From assembly GCF_000972845.2 (NCBI RefSeq), contig NC_040032.1, positions 12,718,002 through 12,782,001 of the forward strand: DNA of 64,000 bases, in the 5' to 3' direction. This DNA is from Larimichthys crocea (Eukaryota > Chordata > Actinopteri > Sciaenidae). Positions 13,100 through 25,500 of the stretch are shown here, one piece after another. The notes under the pieces were generated by a model, which saw nothing but the letters and a program-made list of their open reading frames with translations, was not told the origin of the DNA and searched no databases. A program made the position numbers and the translations under genes. The stretch's first letter is position 1. Every line of letters begins with the position of its first letter.

Positions 13100-13185
13100 G
13101 CTGCACACAGAGGGGGGGGCCCCAATTAGATTTTTTTTGTTGTCATGGGGCCCCAAAATATTCCTGGTGCCGCCCCTGGTTCTCG
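13100..13185. repeat. Short GGGGCCCC-containing fish repeat fragment
   Basis: The stretch holds ggggggggccccaatt, then atggggccccaaaatattcc, then ggtgccgcccctgg. I recall this kind of composition from dispersed fish elements. Evidence is weak and the edges are approximate. Confidence 0.35.
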
Positions 13186-13224
13186 GGTTAGGAGTCACCG
13201 TGTGGCGGCTCCTCCTCGCTCTCA

Positions 13225-13238
13225 CCGGCAGGGGGCGC
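13225..13238 (+). promoter_or_regulatory. CTCF-like motif in the cxadr promoter
   Basis: The bases ccggcagggggcgc match the 14-base CTCF core consensus CCASYAGRKGGCRS at all but the third position. It lies about 230 bases ahead of the start codon. This is a motif match only, with no binding data. Confidence 0.5.
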
Positions 13239-13265
13239 TGCTCACTCTGCTTTATGGAGGACCGC

Positions 13266-13279
13266 GTGTCACGTGACAC
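13266..13279. promoter_or_regulatory. Perfect 14-bp palindrome with a CACGTG E-box
   Basis: GTGTCACGTGACAC is its own reverse complement. Its centre, GTCACGTGAC, is the high-affinity site of bHLH-zip factors such as USF, TFEB/TFE3 and MITF. It sits about 190 bases ahead of the cxadr start codon, in the GC-rich promoter. Confidence 0.6.
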
Positions 13280-13376
13280 CCTGCGGCGCGCTCCGCTGTG
13301 CACCTGCAGAGAGCGGCGGAGGAGGAGGAGGAGGAGGAGGAGGGAGGCGGCGAGAGAGGAGGAGTGAGGAGTTTGG

Positions 13377-13412
13377 ATGCTTCAGTCGACACACCACACG
13401 GATTCAGCATAA
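13377..13412 (+). other. Short upstream ORF in the cxadr 5' UTR
   Basis: An ATG at 13377 opens an 11-codon frame that stops at the TAA ending at 13412, 55 bases ahead of the cxadr ATG. It lies in the same exon as the main start if transcription begins in the purine-rich tract. Its context is moderate (G at -3, C at +4). It could lower translation of the main frame, but whether it is transcribed is not shown. Confidence 0.4.
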
Positions 13413-13467
13413 GTTCACCGAGCAACTTTGAGACGGGAAGCCGTGGAAATAACAGCAGGGAGCAGGG

Positions 13468-13519
13468 ATGGATCTGTCGGTGGTTCGGTTCTGCTGGGTT
13501 CTGCTCGGCCTCTTCGCAG
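13468..13519 (+). CDS. cxadr: cxadr coding exon 1 (signal peptide)
   Basis: Encodes residues 1-17 and the first base of codon 18. The product is a hydrophobic leader with Leu, Val and Phe runs that ends in an Ala-Gly typical of a cleavage region. It is followed by a consensus donor gtaagt and splices in phase 1 to exon 2. Confidence 0.92.
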
Positions 13520-16500
13520 GTAAGTTTATTTTTTTTATGGCTCCCTCCGCGGACCTACTTTGATTCCAACGGCTAACGGAAAGTAGTCTCTCTCTTTTCT
13601 TGGTTCAACCGCCGACGTTAACGTGGAAACTTAAAGTTTAAAATAAACTAATAACTTCACAACATATGTTTTAATAGTTAAAGTTTTTTTTTTTTAAACG
13701 TGTTAAAACAAATCGCGTCAGTTTAAAAAAAGAAACAATCCAACAGGGACTAACTCCGACCAAGGTCAGTTTAGTTAGCTACAACAGGCCAAGAATTTAA
13801 ATTTAATTTAACTACAACTAAGTTATTGTTGTTAATATTTACCGTTTATGAACGTCGGTTTGCTCTCAAATAGAGAAAAATGTGTTTAACACACATTTTA
13901 TCTTAATAAAATAAAGAGTAGTTTGGTTTAAAAGCGTCTAACAACAGGTAAATCATATTAGGAGGTGGTTTTTGTACTAATGAATTAATGTGTTTCATGT
14001 TCCCATGGGTTATATATGATTTTAAGAGATGTTTCTTGTTTCTTGCTTTTTTAAAAACCTGTGTCCACTTCAAAGTGCTGCCCTTTTTTTTGTCTGCCAT
14101 CTGCTTTAGTGGTGCTGCCTGACCTCCACCACCCAGCACCCACAGGCTCCATCTCCCATGGCTCACATTTAATTTAACCACATGTTTGCTCCTGTTGAAA
14201 TCTCTGTTTATGTTGCTGTCATTGATTTATTTAAATATATATCCAGACCTCTGTTTGATTAAAAGGTTTAGTCCTGGTGACCCTCACCCAGGCAGGGTGC
14301 TGTGGGATATTTGTTATTTTTAAACCTGCTTTTCTGCTGTTAAGATATTCATTTGACTTGCACCTTCGTAAAAGAGACACAGGAGTTTTCCATTCAACGC
14401 ATCTGCCAGTTGGCGTGGTTTAATTTGTAAGTTTTGGTGCGTGAAAGACATGTCACGAAACATTGCTTTACTTATTTATTCATGCAAACTGTATGATGAT
14501 AATGTGACACCCTGTTGTAGTCATCGCATGATTGATTGTATGCGTATGGGCGTGGTTGTTTGGTGTCCAGGAATTCGCACTGAAACCAGCATAGTGTCAC
14601 TCCTCCCACTCGAAAACAATAATGTGAAACTTTTTTTTTAACCGCAGGCTCTTTCCTTTGGCGTTTGGCTCCCAATCGGTGACACACTTGTGGCAGTTAT
14701 TGAAATATTTTCGATGGGAAGCCACAGAGCGATGACATTCCAGTATGTTAATTAGTGAGAAACCCGCACACGTAATGAAGAAGTGCTTTGTTTTAGGATC
14801 CATCCAGCACGTCTCTCTCTCCCTCTGCAAAAAGCCGTGGCGTTTAGTGTGATATAAGGTTTACATAGTGTGTTGTTTAGCCTCCCTTTTGTCACATTGT
14901 TGTGTCCACTAGTTTGGGCTCATTACCATCTTAATGGCGTCGTGGCCTCGTCATTTGGGCGCTGTTCCACTTCAGCGGACAAGAACAGTATCTGCCAGAG
15001 TCGCAGTGTTCTTTTAACACACAATCATGTGCTAACCTAACTCTCTCCAATGGTAAAAATAACAAAGTAGGGACCTTTCTGCTCCATTTTCTCTGCTCTA
15101 TTTGTCCACAAGACACCGCAGAGATATTGAAATCCTTGAAATTATAGTCCGTGTAGTGGAGATAGTATTCATGTAGCCTTCACAGTATCAGTTAAATTTG
15201 GTCATGACACGACATATTTGGTTCATACCAATGTTTGTACACACAGTCTCCCTGATGAATTTCTTATTGTTAAGAGTCAAATTAACGTAATTAGATTCAA
15301 GGAAAGGAAAGTGAGACGGCTTTTTTTTAAATTCCTTGTGTCGATGTTTGTTTGTTTGTTGTTGATGTTTGACATGAGTCTCTGTGGGGTTGTCTCTCTC
15401 TCTTAACGGCGACTCGAGATGCTGTGGCATGACTCCTGCTCCTCGCGAAGGCTCGACACATGGCAGCAGTTCTGCTTTTATTTCAACACATTGAGCTTTT
15501 TAAAAAAAAATAACGCAATATGCTGATACCGCTCGCTGCCAACAAATCTGTTTGTTACACCCGTCATCGGAGAAGTTCGCCCAAGAAACACAACGTGTCT
15601 GTCAGCGCTGGTTCTCCCCGTCAGCCTTTCTTCCTGCCTTTTTAACAGACGTTTCTAGTTGGCACTCTGTAAATGTTTGAGTCCTTGCCCAGGACCTGAA
15701 AGGTCATATCCTCCCACCCCTCTGCTTACAATGCTATCAGACTTGCCCATGTGCTTTCTCTTCCATGTCTGGCTCTTTAGGTCAAGAGTGGAAGCCTCTG
15801 ACCTGGGATAAACAGAAAACCAGTGAACCGAGCAGGCGCAGAAGGCGGTTACCTGATAAGCCAACAAACCAAAGGCCCTGGCCAGAAACTGGTTGCTTGG
15901 TTACCTTTTGAAAACAGACACGCTGATCTAGGGAGTGTACTTGTGTGTGTGCGCGCTCTGGTTTCTCTAGAAAGCTCCCCTCCCCCTTACTTACTTGCAT
16001 GTATGTATGTATTAGATCCTCATTTACAGCAGAGCAAATCTATTATTTCTCTCATAGCAGCCGCAGATGTATTGATTATCATAAAACAGCACGAGTAACT
16101 CTTCCTATGGGAACAACTCTTGCAGCTGTGTGTGTGTTGATAAGGCGTTGGGGCCCATGTGCAGCACGACCTGAGCCGTTGTCATTGGCCCCGTGTAGAC
16201 AGTAATGACTTGAGGTCACAGTCACTTCGCAGTCCAACGCCGCTCCTCGCCTTCTGTCGGCTGAAACATGTTGCAGCCTCACCTCCAAAAACGAGCAGCT
16301 GCCCACACTCTCTCCGCCCCAAAGCCCCCTTGTCCTTGGAAACGAAACAGGAACGTGCAGAATTGGATTACACTCCGGGGACGCCGCTTTGTCCTCCACG
16401 ATCTGACGACGGGGACGACCCAGCATGAATATTCACAGCACCAGGCGTTAATATTTTAGCATGCCAGCGCTGTATGAACGCCATGCCAACTCACGTTCAC

Positions 16501-19500
16501 CTACATGGCAGTGTGTGAAACGCCGATCCTGCCTTTACCTTCCCTCTTCCTCCCCCCTTCCTCTCTCTCCATTCCATACCTGAATTACTGAATGAACAAA
16601 TCGCTGCCTGCTAGAGAATCAGGGAGGATGATTAATAGTGCTGCTTGTTTCTGTGTCCTGTTAATGGCCGTGCAGCCACTCTGTATTCAGAGCCCATTCC
16701 TTTCTGCACAGGTACGGGGTAAAACTGCCTCCTGGGCTGCTGCTGCTAAAGCATTCCTGCAGGGAAGATATATTGGCAAGATTATTTTTGAATCCCTTGG
16801 TCATAAAGTCAATGTTACATTGACGGATATTTGAAGTTTATATGCCTTCTCACTTCTTGGCCACAGTATTGACCCACTGACAGCGCCGGGCTCCCCCGAG
16901 GTATGCAAATGACCTGCTGTATCCCTCCAGAGCAGTTTCTGCCTTAATGACACAAATTAGTGGCTGATCACTTCATAAAGGTCATGCTCTAGTGTGTATG
17001 TGGGACCCCTGGGGACCATGACTTATTGGCCAGTTTGCTTGTTATCCAATCAGTCATCTAAAACCAAAGCTGAAACTAGAAAATGTTCAGATTATTTTAT
17101 ATTGGGCACACATAGAAGAACCGTTACAGTTCCACGGCTCACAGGACTTTGCCCTCGGTAAAGAAGCATCAATATGTGGCTGATCAATTGACCTTCCTCT
17201 GTGGGATTTCCCTTTCACATACGATAACGAGCACAGAAGTAGCCATCGATATTTAGGTATCTATCACAGTTCCTTGTTTTAAAACAAGTCGGCAGTCATT
17301 GGCTAAAAACGAGAAGTCTGTTTTTGTCTGCTCGTCAATGTTCCTCTACTATTGTTGGATACTGTTTATGGGCTGTGAACAAACTTGACAGACACAGCAA
17401 AGGTAGGTTAGGGGCTCAGAGCTGAGCTGGTCACCTGAATCACCTGAAATTTGGCCCAACATATTGTCTTGAGGGGATAAACTCACATTAGTTCTGCTGC
17501 TCGTCATTTCGGGAGGCACCTTTTTGCAGTTTCCTAATTATCCAGCAGTGTTGCTGTCCAGCCTGAGCTGAAAAATAATTATTTTTTTTTACTGGATTTT
17601 GTGTAAATCCAACTAGGATGTAAACATTGTCCAATTAAATTCACAGTTAGGAGTGCAGAAGATTTTACTGAATGTCAAAGAATTGTCAGTGCTTCCAACA
17701 TCTCGGTGTGGTGGCGTTGGAGAAGCTTCTTTTACGAATGCATGAATTTAAATAATTAAATCAGATAGTACACCTCCGATATCTTTATCGTGACTGCTGA
17801 AATTCAAGAACCAAACGTTGAACCGCAGTTCCACTGAGGCAGACACATTTCCTCTGCTATCCGTGTAACCTATCAGTTGAAACAAGGTCAGCCCCGTGCT
17901 GATTTTTTCCCCGCTCTCTTGAGTCCATCGGTCATCATCGCTGCGTTGCACCGTTCGGGCGATAAACAGCCCCAAAGCACATTCATCACTTAGCTGCTCG
18001 ATGCCCAGCTCCGCTGTGCCCACGACGCCCTCTGCTTCTAATGAGGAAGAATGGGCTTTTGTGACAAATAAGCCATTCACCGCGATGATAATAAGGATTT
18101 TCAGGTAGCTCGTATCTCAGACGAGCATCGCCAGAACACCGTTTCACTGTAGATGAATGGCAGAGAGGGAGAGGGAAGATGCTGCACACAAGGCAGTGAA
18201 GGAGACTTGAAGGATTTTATTACAAAATTATATGGAAAGATGATGCTGGAACTCATTAAACTGTAAATATGAAGTAGACGCCGTACTATTTTGTAAACAA
18301 GGCTCAGAACTATGATAAAAGAAAGTGAATCTCTAGTTTTTCACATGTGCTTTGCTTCCTGAATGACCTGTTTTAAACCGATGACCAAATAGTTCACAGC
18401 CAGCATTCAGGTCTACTCCTGCTTCTTCCCCTTCCTCTAACTCCGAATGCTTCCGTGTATCCTGGTTGTTTTTTTTGCATAACATTCTCACGGCATCTGA
18501 GCTCGCCGTCACAGCATGAGGATACGCGGTGTGGCAGGCAGGTCCCCGGGGTTTCTGCATCTGCAGGCGCTCGTGTTCAGTTTACCTGCTGGGTAGGTGT
18601 CAGCTCAGCTCTACACAAGCTTGAACCTCAGCTAGATTACTCCCGTGTGCGGCGTTAAAGAAGGATTTAGTAGCAGGCTTTATCTTGTAAAACAGACCTG
18701 ACAATTTATTCTGGCAACAAATCTTTTGTTGCCACTTCTGACTTCCTATTAAAGCATCATTCTGGAGATAAGCATTGTATTGTGCATGTCCCATTATTAT
18801 CAGCTAATGTCCAGGCATTGTCTTAAACAGAGCTGAGTTGTGGGAAGATGATTATACTTCGTCCTCCGGCAGTAAGCCCCCACTCTCGCCGCTAAGAACA
18901 TTAGAGTTAATTGTGTGTCTAATCTTGAAAAATATTATGGCTCGGGAAAATAGGCGACAGAAGCAGAAGGTGGAGTGAATTTTGGGAGGAGGAGGGGGGG
19001 TAAAGCAGCTGTTGAAGGAGCCATTTTTAGCAGCTCTATCTCATTGAAAAACATTACACATTGTCGACGGGTGAAAAAAAGGCAAATAAGAGTCGTCTGT
19101 CGTGAAGCCTCTGTCTCGATTCAGTCCCCACTCCATTTCTGCTCCCCCGTGGCGCCGATTCTCAAGTCAGTCTTTGTCTGTCTTAGTTTGAGGTTTAATC
19201 ATCATGTGAAATTATATAGTTATGCTAATAACTCCTGTCCATAGAAAAAAAGGGATTTGTTCTAAAAAAATAAATAAAAAATGCACAAAATCCCCCCGTC
19301 TGAACAGTTTGTACACGGCCGTGATTGCTTGCGTTATAGATTTTAGAATTATATTAAATCCGTTGTGTCGTGAAATTTCATGATGCAGGCCCGAATCTTG
19401 TTAGGAGCGTTAAGGGAGTATTGATACAAAGGCGACGCAGAATTAGACCCAGAAAATCCCATTTCTTGTAACATTTGTTGCCTCATAATCAAGCTGTTGT

Positions 19501-22500
19501 TAAACTGAAGCCAGAGACGGGAGAGCAAATCCTTCGAATTTGGAATCTGTGAAAAGGGCCAACCGTTAAACGTAATTTTAACCTGCACCGTGCAACCTCG
19601 CGGTTTGACCGATATGAACACATTTCAGATGTTTGCAGGTGTATGAAGATATAAAGAAAGGAAAGTACTGTATGCACGGCGTGTCTCTAATCCTCCTCTG
19701 GAAATCTGAATGCGAGGAAACACTTTGTTTCATGGAAGAGCATTACACGAGATTAGATTAGATGAAACCTCTCCCGTCGGGGTAATTGTCATTGCAGTCA
19801 TAGAGAAATTGAAATACATACCCCTCCTTCTTGGGGTATTTCTATATACTTTATAATTGTCAACTTTAATGTTCTTTGATTCATATAATAACTCGTAACG
19901 CAGGTCTTAACTACATTCAGATTATTCCATTTTCTTCTTACGGCTTTTACAACCAGCTGTGGCCGTCTGCCGCCTCCCTCTCTTCCATTTAACATTCATT
20001 AAAACGGTCTTTTCCTCGCCCTCCTTCCTCTGAAGATATTACTCCAGGGTCGCCGTTGGATCTATAGGTATGACGGGACAGGACATCTGCTCCGGTTGGG
20101 TATAGAAAAGGCTCAGCAGGCTGAACCACGGCAAGGTCGGCAAGCCACAACAGACATTTAATTACTGTAGTGCATCTCGCCGCCATGTGAGGAAATCGGC
20201 AGCTGGCCCAGTCGCCCTCCAAAGAGATGAGATTGAACTGAAAATAGCTCTGTGACTGGCTGGTTTATGATGGTCAGAATGCACATTACCTCACAACCTT
20301 AATCACAAGGGCTGCTGTTTTAATAAGCAGACACACAGGAGCAAGCGGGCTGCAGTTGTTGCCGGTAAGTTCCCAAGGAACCAGCTGTTAAGTGTCTTAA
20401 TGGAGCATGTTTAATTCATGGTCACATGCTGGCTGGCTGGCTGGCTGTGAGTGGCTCATAATAGTAAGGAGAAGAGTGAACCACGCCATCTCCAGTCACC
20501 AGCGCCCAGCTCTTTACACAAGGTGTAGGGGAGCATCAGCTCTACATTTAATCTCTCTGTGACAGGACATCCATCTGATGAGAGTAAGGGGATGATTTAT
20601 CAGTGACAGCCAGAGCTATAACACAACTCCACAGCTAGAGTTGTAGATTAATGACCTATGGACGCATAAAAAGAGTCTGTGACCGCCTACAATGTCACCC
20701 AGGCTTTTTATCAACGAAAAAGTCTACCTCCAACTCTTATTAATCAGCCTTTAACGTGCTGGGGAGTACTGTAACATCTCAAGAGCTTTAAAGACCTTGT
20801 CAGAAAAACACATGAATTTTAGTTTGGACACGGAAAGTCCCTGATAATCCCTCAGATGTAAGACAAAGTGTGGGAAAAATCTGCTGGCTGCCCTTGACCT
20901 GGATCTGAGTGAACAGATATTAATGCAAGAGCCTGCGGGACGCGTTTATCAAAATGGACAAGAAATGCAACCCCGAAACATCACCACAGCGCTGTCTGAG
21001 TATCTGCCAGTCCTCTCTATCAGAACATTTAACCCGTATCAACATGAAATCTGCTGTTTTTTATATGTTCATGTGCGACGTGAGTTGAGCGTCCGTCATC
21101 GCTCTGCTGCGCCTTTGTCATTTTCACCGAGATTATGTACTTGTCAGCTTGATTCAGGATGCCCTATAAGCAGTGTTTGGCTGCCTGTCTAGACGACTCA
21201 GGGGTCAGACCTTTTTAGATGTCAGTAGAGCCGTCAGGGAGTTGGCTTGTGTGGCAGGTTTCAGGCGAAAGCACTTCACTGCATCCACTAAACACTCAGC
21301 AGCCAGACGTCCTTGCAGAAACCATCCTAACTAGTCAGGTTTGTACCTTTTGCAACACATGTTAAACCCTATTGTTAGGATGGTGTGAGGAGCAGTTTGT
21401 GCTGTATTAATCACAGGTGTTCCTCCACTCAGCGGTTGTAGTTTACCATGACTAATATAATGTTTCCACTGACAACAAGGTCAAACTGGGTTTTCTTGTT
21501 TGTCCGGAAAGATCGCATTTCCATTTCCCTTCCAACAAATGTGGTGACTGCTTGAGGCATTATTTCTTCTACCTTCCTGTTTACAGCACAAAGAGAAGAT
21601 GACATCTTTTGTGAGCTGCTACATTTTGGCAAATATCTGCCCCGTTCTCTAACATAACGTACAGTGGGACTGACTGCCAGAGCTGGAAGTAAATGAAGCT
21701 CTTCTACAGCTGTCTGCCAAACATCGTTAATTAAATCAAATTATGCTTCTAATAAGATATAGATTACATAGTTGAGTGAAACAACGTGTTCAAATTCATG
21801 TTCATTAATCAGATTCAAAAACCAACAAGGCAAAACAACTTAATAGGCTTAATTATCAAGTTGGCAAAACATGAAACACTGGGTTTCTGCTGGTTAACAC
21901 AAAATGTGAGTTGCATCTGCGGTGCATGTTAAAGTGTGGATGTGTCCCATTGATAGATGTCGTCTATTTACGAAAGTTAAGAGGCAAACCTGGAAATGGA
22001 ACAAACAAATTTAAAAAAGCTGTCCACACAGCGGGTAAATATATTTTTTCTTTATTGGTGGTGGGTGGCAGAGTCCGCTGTCCTCTCGAGCAGGATTCAG
22101 ATTGCCGAGGTAAGCACGAGTGATTCACAGGAGAGAACAGTGCAGCATGTAATTGCAGCTCAATTTTATCTCATTGATGTCAGCCTCACTGTTTACCGTT
22201 CACTCTCTTTCTCTTTGCACTGTTGCAGAGCCGTAGTATTAACCCCATAGACACTGTTACCACGGCAACCATGGGTGTCAACCAAGACTAAAAAAAAAAA
22301 AATCTTAAGGATTAAAACTTGAATGATTTCATGGTGCTCTCTTATTTTCTTACAAACGCTGTTGACAAGAAGCAGATGTGAATTTGTTCCGTGATCTTCA
22401 CGATGAGGAAAGATGTGCAATTGCTTTTAACTTGGGTGGTTGCTCTGCTCGTTGCATCCCCCAGTATCAGCTTTGCTCAGTTGTGTATTACAAAATAGCT

Positions 22501-25500
22501 TCTAGCTCTTTGATTCAGAAGCAATTTCATGCTCCGGAGTCCAATTTAATGTGTGAGTAACGTATATGTCGATGTACACTCTGCTTAAGGAGTTCACGTC
22601 CAGTTTGCTGTGATCAGCTCTGAGGATTTTTTTTTTTTGTTGTACGGATGCTCGGGTTGTTGCGATGGATCTAATTAGCTTACGAAGACCATCGGGGTCA
22701 AAATAACAAACTGCAAACTCGCTGCAGCTTGCAACGCATCTCCTCCAATCTTGAACCCCCCTTTTGAATCTGAGCTCTGAGGCTTTAATGGGCTTACTGA
22801 GTCCGGACTCTTTCCACACGAGTCTGACAAGCCTCATCTTGTGCACAGTTACATGGAGAATAAATACCGTCATACTATGTCATGACCAAAATTGCAGGAT
22901 TGCCTCTTTGTGCAGGACGGCTACGCCAGCGCAGTTATATTTAGCCAATCACATCCAGTCATTTAACGCGCCGTGTGGACCCGAGTAGCTGTTTTGAGCT
23001 TTGTCCTCATGTCTAGGCTGAGAGTGCGAGCTGGAGGCATGAATAAAACCCAGCGGTGTTGGTTAAGTCATAACAACAACTGGCAGTCTTCGCCCGCAGC
23101 TTCCTACAGGGCTCGACACTCAGGTGCATTTACTACTACACCTGCTTTCAAGAGGCTTTGTGCGGGGAAGAGAATCCAGCCTTGAAACATCGGGGCCTGT
23201 TTCACCGCCGAGTGCAGTAAAGAGAAACAGAGAGGAAAGAAAAAGGATTATCCATCTTGTTATCTTTTAACAGCAGTCTTATCTTGATGTCCTGCTGTGG
23301 TGTGCCCCCCCTCAAACAGAGGACAGGAAGGGACTGCCCGTGTTGTTACGCCGTTCACAAAGACCTCATTCTGCCTGGTCGGGAGTGCTTCGGACAGGAT
23401 GAGAGGGTTTAGAGAGAAGGGATGTTATAAATGCGTTTGAAAAGGAATTGATGTTTTAGCAGTTATTACAAAGTACTCGGTCAGTGCGCCGTTTTTTTGT
23501 CCTCGGGAGCTTTCAGCGGTGATCAGATATCTTTTCAAAGAAATCGGCTGTGCTGGTTCTTTAGCCTTTGGCAGCACACTCTGGGCTTTTAAAAAAAAAA
23601 AAAAAAACGAAACATATAGGAAGGTATATTTTCTGCCAATGTCCAAAAGACTGCCATCGTGCAATGGCCTTCAGACAGGGGGACCTAATTTTAGACCAGA
23701 ACCTAGAGGAAGAACAGCAGGCTCACTAACTGTCTCCCAGCCAAATCTACCGTAGGCTGCAGTCATGTCTAAATCTGCAGGAGTCGGTCTCCTGCATCTC
23801 CTACAAAACCCAGCCATAACCGAGCCAGCTGAACTTCATAGCAGTTGTTAGCCAGCAAGAAATGAGTTACCCATTACATCTTGTAGACTCAGTTTTAAAA
23901 TATGCTCCATGCTATCTAAAGAAAAAGGGAGGAACCCAGGAATTCATCGTATTGGAATTGTTGATATCTTATACTCGCCTCTGAGCTGTCTGCAGTCTGG
24001 CCTGAACACATAAATCCTTTTAGTGGTTTGGCAGTGAGCCATAAGACTCTTTACGTCTCCGTTGGTGTTTTTACTTAACATACATTGTATTTGTAACTGG
24101 ATTTACCACCTAAGCACTCTGAAAGTCAAATAAAAACAAGTCCTCAGGTGACTGAGCCAACACGCCGGAGCAGTGTGAATGATTTGTTTCAGATGGTATG
24201 AGGAAGTAGTTTGTTATCGCTGAGAGAGGCAAATCCGCCTGCTCATTCTCACGGGCGCCCCGGTATATTTAAGTGAACACGGTGCAGTGAAACATTGAGC
24301 TCTCGGAGCACATAAAAATCGCTGAGCTCTGGAAAATGCCAGAAAATGTGAGACTGTTCGGCCTCCCGAGGAGTTTGACTTCGTAAAATTCCATCACTAA
24401 TGACGGTGGAAACCTGGGCTTGTTAGGAGCTCCAGGAAGGACTTCTAATCCCTCATCTTGCCCCGTGTTTCAAGGGGAATGTTCCCGTATCATATTCACG
24501 CTCTGTTGCTTTAAGCTGACTTCTTGTGTGTTCACCTCTCTGACATAATTAGGCCCAGCCGTGAGACGCCTCGGTTTGCTTCCATATATACTGACTCGTA
24601 TGTTTGTATGTTCACTACAACCCGTTCCATCAACTGTCCTGTCCCGCAGTTAAACCCACTTTGTGAGAGTCCATCAGCGGTCTGAATGAAGTAGCTGCAC
24701 TCTGCTGCACTTGTGTCTGGTGTTTGATCAGTGATGCTGCCTCCTGATCACAGTTGGCATTGTGCCCTGGGGCCCGGACAAAGGCTGGGGCTGGGGCTGG
24801 GGCGCCGACAGAGGCCTGGTCTGTATCAGACACTTTATTTGTTTTGGGGGTGGGGGGGATAGGACAGGCAGCGGCATGGCTGCCTCCCCCTCAGTGCAGA
24901 GAAACTCCCGTGTCAGGGCGCCCTATGACTACACTCCACCGAGACATTCGGCCTTCATTTTTATTTTTTTGATGCATGGAAGCTTGGAACACAAATATGT
25001 CCTTCTGGTACACATGATATCAACAACACTCTTTTCTTGTTTTGTATTTGATGAAATAAATATGAAAAACACGTTGCTGTTTAAGAGATGAGATCATAAC
25101 GATGTCCCAACTTTTGGAGGTCACTCTACCATCTCTCTGATCCTGTTATAACCAGATCAAATAAACATGTTGGTAGATTCAGCCGTCATATCACAAGGAA
25201 GTGGTCAGAAAGTCTGATCACCCTTTCAGATTATGCAAATCATTTTTTCTTAGGCCGTAACCACCAGGATGTGTGTGCAGGGTGAAGTCTAATATAGTTA
25301 AACATATTAAGATGTAGTTTAATGTTAAAAGCTTGGATGTGGTCCAAGCAAGCATAGACTTCTTTTTAAAAACACTGGCTGATGATTGATTTAAATCCTC
25401 TACCTGACCCACTCCTCCTCCTCCTCCTCCTCCTGTAATGAAGCTTGAGTTTTTCTATTTTCTACCACGTCACGTCATGCAAACTGCTTTCACGTGTTCA

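Larger units (their letters stand above)
13190..13467 (+). promoter_or_regulatory. cxadr: cxadr promoter and 5' UTR region
   Basis: Base composition switches here from AT-rich repeat DNA to GC-rich, CpG-containing sequence directly ahead of the cxadr start codon. It holds a CTCF-like site, a perfect E-box palindrome, and a purine-rich (GGA)n tract at about 13316-13345. There is no TATA box, so initiation is probably dispersed; the transcription start cannot be placed from sequence. The 5' UTR likely begins within the purine-rich tract or just before it. Confidence 0.6.

Noticed and set aside
13316..13345. (GGA)n tract ahead of cxadr as coding for a Glu/Arg-rich peptide
   Set aside because: The frames through it do not join the cxadr frame, and the position fits a GC-rich 5' UTR or promoter.
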